This document shows positions 33,636 through 36,845 of a stretch of 36,845 bases of DNA, in pieces. A model generated the notes under the pieces. That model ran no database searches. It saw only the letters and a program-made list of their open reading frames with translations, and was not told where the DNA came from. Location: positions 1 to 36,845 of the forward strand of contig WTFV01000145.1 in NCBI GenBank assembly GCA_011523845.1. The letters are read 5' to 3'. The position numbers were made by a program, and so were the translations under genes. Source of the DNA: Acidobacteriota bacterium. GTDB taxonomy: Bacteria > Acidobacteriota > Vicinamibacteria > Vicinamibacterales > UBA8438. Within the stretch, counting starts at the first letter, position 1, and the number at the start of each line of letters is the position of its first letter.

Positions 33636-34259
33636 ACTAGTGTAGAGCCTCACCCCCGCCTCGAGCGCCGGGTTGCGCAAGCTGACCGCCAGTACCGGAA
33701 CTGCTGGAACGCCTCCGACGCTCCGGATCCGGGGCGGACGCAACCCAGCGGTCGTCGGTGCGTGGCCGCCGTCGGCACTGAGAAACGAGGTCGACTGGTA
33801 CCTGCGCGGGTCGCAGAGTCACCGCCCCTCGCCTCGGCAGTACCGGCGAGCTGCTTGGGGCACGGGGTCGGCGCTGTTCAACTGCGGATGATCCCGCTCG
33901 GGCTCGACCCCGCCGGCTCGCACTCGTGGCACTCAACGATCATGGGCTACGTGATCGCCACCGGCTGCCCGCAGCATTCGGGGTGCGGGCTGACGCGCAC
34001 AACTCCACCTTGGCGCTCGACCGCGATGCCGGGGAGCTCCGCTAGTCGGTAGTGTCGCAGGCAACAGCTACCCCGTCTCTGGTCGAACCCGGCGCTCGAA
34101 CTCGCCCCGACCCACACCTGATGGGAAGAGTCGCCTAAAGAACACATGAAGTACATGCATATTACATGTACCGTACATGCACGGCCGTATAGAGTATGAG
34201 CTCTTGGCGCAGTGCGTCATGCGCAACGGAATTGGTGCAGGCGTTGGGGTCTTGCGCGC
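33636..34259. other. intergenic region with no supported gene
   Basis: About 620 nt. Reading frames on both strands are short, lack ribosome sites and have compositions unlike real proteins. GC content falls toward the right, and the only structured element seen is the GTACATG dyad at 34,151. It looks like decayed sequence left by insertion-sequence activity. Confidence 0.5.
34151..34171. repeat. GTACATG inverted repeat
   Basis: GTACATG, seven nt, CATGTAC, followed by another TACATG at 34,174; ACATGAAG stands just before it. This AT-rich operator-like or hairpin-forming patch lies in otherwise gene-free DNA. Its function is unknown. Confidence 0.5.
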
Positions 34260-34382
34260 CTCGGCAAGCTGTCGATCGACGGGACGAAGGTGCGTGCGAA
34301 TGCGAGCAAGGCGCAAGGCGATGAGTTGGGACGCGTGAACGCGCGGGGCGGCGCCGACGTCCGGCGCCGCGGCAATGCGTGA
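34260..34382 (+). pseudogene. IS1182/IS5-type transposase fragment
   Basis: A 40-codon open fragment. It begins LGKLSIDGTKVRANASKAQG, which matches the conserved 'xLGxxSLDGTKVKANASKHK' block around the first catalytic Asp (the D of SIDGTK) of IS1182-like transposases. The frame can be followed back a few codons (LAR), then the similarity is lost, and it stops at TGA 34,380. No start codon, terminal inverted repeats or remaining DDE residues are present, so it is a remnant. Confidence 0.7.
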
Positions 34383-34407
34383 GAGCCGGCAAGGAGGAAG
34401 TGCCTGG

Positions 34408-35820
34408 ATGGATGTGCGCCTTCGACTCACTGATGGTGTCGCGTGGCCGGTCATCGGCCTGTCGGCGGCCCTGCTCACCGTTGCAGACGCCGCCGCGCAG
34501 GGCAATGCGGAGACGGACCGCGCGGCGGTGGAGGCTCTGTACCACGCAACGAACGGTCCCGGCTGGATTGACAGCACCAACTGGCTGACTGCCGCGCCGC
34601 TCGGCGAGTGGTTCGGGGTGACCACGGAGAACGGCAGGGTGACGGGACTGAGCCTGCTCGGCAACGGGCTGAGCGGGCCGATCCCGCCTGAACTGGCTAA
34701 CCTCGCCACCCTCCGAGAACTGCTTCTCTGGGGCAACGAACTGAGCGGACCGATCCCGCCCGAACTGGCCAACCTCGCCAGCCTCCAATACTTGGCTCTC
34801 GACCGCAACGAACTGAGCGGACCGATCCCGCCCGAACTGGCCGACCTCGCCAACCTTCAAAACCTGCTTCTCACGCTCAACGACTTGAGCGGGCCGATCC
34901 CGCCCGAACTGGCCAACCTCGCAAACCTCCAAGAACTGCGTCTCAACCGCAATGGGCTGAGCGGGCCGATCCCGCCTGAACTGGCTAACCTCACCAACCT
35001 CGACTTGCTGCATCTCAGCGGCAACGAACTGAGCGGGCCGATCCCGCCTGAATTGGCCAACCTCGCAAACCTCGAATATCTGTATCTCTCGGACAACGAA
35101 CTGAGCGGGCCGATCCCACCTGAACTGGCCAACCTCGCAAACCTCCGAGACTTGATGCTCGATGGGAACGAACTGCACGGGCCGATTCCAGCGTGGCTCG
35201 GCAACCTGACCAACCTCCGAATCCTGAGCCTCAGCAGGAATGCACTGACCGGGCCGATCCCGGGGAGTTTGGGCAACCTGACCAACCTCCAATCCCTGCG
35301 TCTCTACGCCAACCCCTTGACCGGACCGCTGCCGCAGAGCCTAACCCAATTGTCGCTCCTGCGCTTCTTTTGGGTCCACTTCACGCGCGCCTGCGCGCCG
35401 GTGGACGCGGCGTTTCAGGCATGGGTCGGAACGATCCAGAACTTCCGCGGGACCACCTGCGGGCAGGATCCGGCGAGCAGCTTCACCGACGCTACGTTGA
35501 CACCGGGCCGGACCGGCGTGCGGCCGATTCACATCTACGAGCTCCGGCAGTTGGTGAATACGGTCAGGGCGACCTGCGAGTTGCCGCGCTTCCCATGGAC
35601 GGATCCGGATCCCACGATCACGATTGGCGAGACGCCGATCAAGGCCGTCCACCTCACCGAGCTGCGCACGGCCCTCGCGCAGGCCTACGGCGCCTGCTCG
35701 CTGACGCCGCCGACGTATACCGACCCGGCAATCGTACGCGGCCGGACGCCGATCAAGGCGGTGCACTGGACGGAACTGCGGAACGCGGGGATCCGGGCGC
35801 TCGATGCAGCGGCTCGCTGA
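34408..35820 (+). CDS. secreted leucine-rich-repeat protein
   Basis: A 470-residue exported protein. Signal peptide about 1-31 (VAWPVIGLSAALLTVADAAA). An LRR N-cap-like region (ALYHATNGPGWIDSTNW) follows. Nine 24-residue repeats of the plant-type pattern LSGPIPPELANLANLxxLxL and a partial tenth lie at about 88-310. The C-terminal part holds three copies of a motif of about 40 residues: GRTGVRPIHIYELRQ, GETPIKAVHLTELRT, GRTPIKAVHWTELRN. ATG 34408 has AGGAGG ten nt upstream; ATG 34375 lacks one. LRR surfaces bind proteins, so it may act in adhesion or predation, but no partner is known. The C-terminal repeats are, as far as I know, typical of acidobacterial exported proteins. Confidence 0.85.
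   Translation: MDVRLRLTDGVAWPVIGLSAALLTVADAAAQGNAETDRAAVEALYHATNGPGWIDSTNWLTAAPLGEWFGVTTENGRVTGLSLLGNGLSGPIPPELANLATLRELLLWGNELSGPIPPELANLASLQYLALDRNELSGPIPPELADLANLQNLLLTLNDLSGPIPPELANLANLQELRLNRNGLSGPIPPELANLTNLDLLHLSGNELSGPIPPELANLANLEYLYLSDNELSGPIPPELANLANLRDLMLDGNELHGPIPAWLGNLTNLRILSLSRNALTGPIPGSLGNLTNLQSLRLYANPLTGPLPQSLTQLSLLRFFWVHFTRACAPVDAAFQAWVGTIQNFRGTTCGQDPASSFTDATLTPGRTGVRPIHIYELRQLVNTVRATCELPRFPWTDPDPTITIGETPIKAVHLTELRTALAQAYGACSLTPPTYTDPAIVRGRTPIKAVHWTELRNAGIRALDAAAR
34669..35316 (+). repeat. 72-bp tandem repeats coding for LRRs
   Basis: Nine in-register units of exactly 72 nt. The first seven (34,669-35,172) are nearly identical at the segment encoding LSGPIPPELANL, and the last two are divergent. 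The DNA-level similarity means unit number can change by slippage or recombination. Confidence 0.85.
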
Positions 35821-36012
35821 GCGTGCCGCGGGAGCTACCCTCTCTTGGCGTCGAGCCCGTCTGTAGGACGTCGCCTGATGTGGTGTCTTCGCTTTGCCGG
35901 AATGACGCCGAGCCGGCCGCCCGGATGCTTCCCGGATGGGCCGCCGCAGGGCAAGTGACGCGCGTGAGACGACGGGCTGCCGCCAGAGCGGAGCGCGGAG
36001 GCCTCTCCCCGT
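35821..36012. other. short gene-free spacer
   Basis: 192 nt between the LRR gene and the PIN pseudogene; both genes end here, so the region is convergent. No T-tract hairpin or other structure was identified. Confidence 0.4.
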
Positions 36013-36382
36013 TTATGCCAGCTTCAGACCCGGCACCTCGCTGAAGTCGTTCCGGTTCAGCGTCCAGAGCGCGGCTTCGTCGACCAGGGCGCAGGCGGCA
36101 ATCTTGAAATCCAGATCCCGACCGCGCGGACGGAGCAAGCGAGCGTACAACGCCGCCCCCGGCGCCGCGACCTCGGTGTCGGTACGGGCACAGCCTGCTC
36201 GCGCGGAAGGAGCTCCTCCTGCACGCGAAGCTCGCTCACGGTGCGCGACCGCGCAGCCATTGGTAGAGGACGACCGCCGACAGCCGCAGGCGGTGGCCCT
36301 GGTCGATGAACGCGTACAGGCGGTCGGCAGCGTCGCGAGGCCCGCTCAGCGCACCGACCAGCGGGGAGGCATCAATGGACAT
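36013..36382 (-). pseudogene. VapC-like PIN-domain toxin, frameshifted
   Basis: Three consecutive frames together spell a PIN toxin. Frame 1: MSIDASPLVGALSGPRDAAD (metal Asp at residue 4) through LYQWLRG, then a stop. Frame 2: ELRVQEELLPREQAVP. Frame 3: EVAAPGAALYARLLRPRGRD, then LDFKIAACALVDEAALWTLN and RNDFSEVPGLKLA, then TAA (36,013). The last block carries the C-terminal acidic site and the typical TxNxxDF end. Two frameshifts therefore inactivate the gene, unless they are sequencing errors. No VapB antitoxin was recognised upstream. Confidence 0.75.
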
Positions 36383-36573
36383 CAGGCGGTGCGGAGCGCG
36401 CAACGCCACGTGCGGTTCGATAAGCGGGCGGTGGAGGGGGTGGAGGGGCCGCTCCCCGCACAGGGTCGTCGCACCCAATGGCGTGGGAGTCGCCGTTCGG
36501 CGCAGCAGGTTGGCAAAGGGCGTCGAAGGGTCGGACATGCGGCCGCCCCAAAACAGGCACACCGCCTGAACAT

Positions 36574-36768
36574 TCAGTTGTCGGCCGGGTTCGGCAGGTG
36601 CAACCGCTCCAGGGTGGCGAGGCGTTGCTCGACCTTGCCGAATTCAACCTCGACAGCCCGCAGGCGGTCGTCCAGCCGGCGCACATCGGTTCGGATCCCG
36701 GCGATCTGGACGCTCAGGGCGACGGTCGCAGCGACAATGGCACCGATGATCCACTGCGCGTCGCGGCT
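36574..36768 (-). CDS. small membrane/coiled-coil protein, start codon missing
   Basis: The frame reads RDAQWIIGAIVAATVALSVQ, then IAGIRTDVRRLDDRLRAVEV and EFGKVEQRLATLERLHLPNP, ending ADN and TGA at 36,574. It has one N-terminal transmembrane helix and a coiled coil of about 40 residues with clear heptads, a familiar small-protein plan. Codon choice and conserved heptads argue that it is or was a gene. However, no ATG, GTG or TTG occurs in this frame within the 40-odd codons upstream that I followed. A TATACT promoter-like element stands at 36,835-36,830. Either a rare start codon is used or the start has been lost; the upper boundary given is arbitrary. Confidence 0.5.
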   Translation of the reverse strand, partial: SRDAQWIIGAIVAATVALSVQIAGIRTDVRRLDDRLRAVEVEFGKVEQRLATLERLHLPNPADN

Positions 36769-36829
36769 AGCAGCCCGTGGAACAAGGTTGTCGGCGGCCT
36801 GACAGTGGTTGAGGGGGTGCGGATCCGGA

Positions 36830-36835
36830 AGTATA
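36830..36835 (-). promoter_or_regulatory. TATACT -10 element
   Basis: TTATACT on the minus strand, 62 nt before the conserved part of the small coiled-coil frame. The -35 region lies at or beyond the window edge. Confidence 0.35.
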
Positions 36836-36845
36836 ACATGGGGTT

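Noticed and set aside
33637..34052. Small open frames in the 33.6-34.1 kb region
   Set aside because: Short, without ribosome sites, low-complexity and overlapping on both strands; treated as non-coding remnants.
34669..35316. CRISPR or satellite array
   Set aside because: The 72-bp units are in frame and encode leucine-rich repeats.

Overview
The window is GC-rich (about 70% by eye) and has two parts. Positions 1 to about 31,620 look like most of an integrated conjugative element whose left end lies outside the window. From 31,621 on it looks like host chromosome. The secreted leucine-rich-repeat protein at 34,408 ends in repeats of the type TPIKAVHLTELR, which I associate with Acidobacteriota (Vicinamibacterales-like genomes). 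Bactofilin, PIN-toxin debris and IS1182-like debris fit that, but the taxonomic call is an inference.

Element, left to right. Positions 1-15,577 carry a type IV secretion (T4SS/conjugation) operon transcribed leftward: an unknown protein, a replication-relaxation-type winged-helix protein, a small membrane protein in the VirB2 position, VirB3, VirB4, two tandem VirB9-like proteins, VirB10/TrbI, a small secreted protein, two tandem VirB5/TrbJ-like proteins and two tandem VirB6/TrbL-like proteins, the last cut by the window edge. Coupling protein, VirB11, VirB8 and relaxase were not recognised and may lie further left. A metallophosphoesterase (+), a CvpA-like protein (-) and a small membrane protein (+) separate this operon from a block of four leftward genes (17,488-24,528): two very large unknown proteins, a small acidic protein and an archaeo-eukaryotic-type RepB-like primase. 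Three of these four share a near-C-terminal tag, DNPPRPP(A/S)PA.

Positions 24,894-30,217 hold a plasmid-type replication and control module: an unknown + strand gene; an apparent origin with 22-bp iterons, a long dyad and a GC hairpin; and a tightly overlapping leftward operon of XRE regulator, AlpA/excisionase-like protein, second XRE regulator, zinc-finger/Toprim primase, RepA-like hexameric helicase and a putative initiator. The helicase-initiator order, separate RepB-like primase and three-and-a-half iterons resemble the IncQ (RSF1010) replicon, so the element may replicate as well as integrate. A tyrosine recombinase (30,439-31,530) reads toward an intact tRNA-Gly(CCC) gene.

Chromosomal side: tRNA-Gly, a bactofilin starting 7 nt after the tRNA CCA, an ATP-grasp-type ligase, a mostly non-coding stretch with a transposase remnant, the secreted LRR protein, a frameshifted VapC/PIN toxin and a small membrane/coiled-coil reading frame with no visible start codon. 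Many element genes overlap by 4 nt (ATGA/GTGA), which indicates translational coupling. Several promoters share a TACACTC -10 element, and some lie so close to the start codon that leaderless transcripts are likely.
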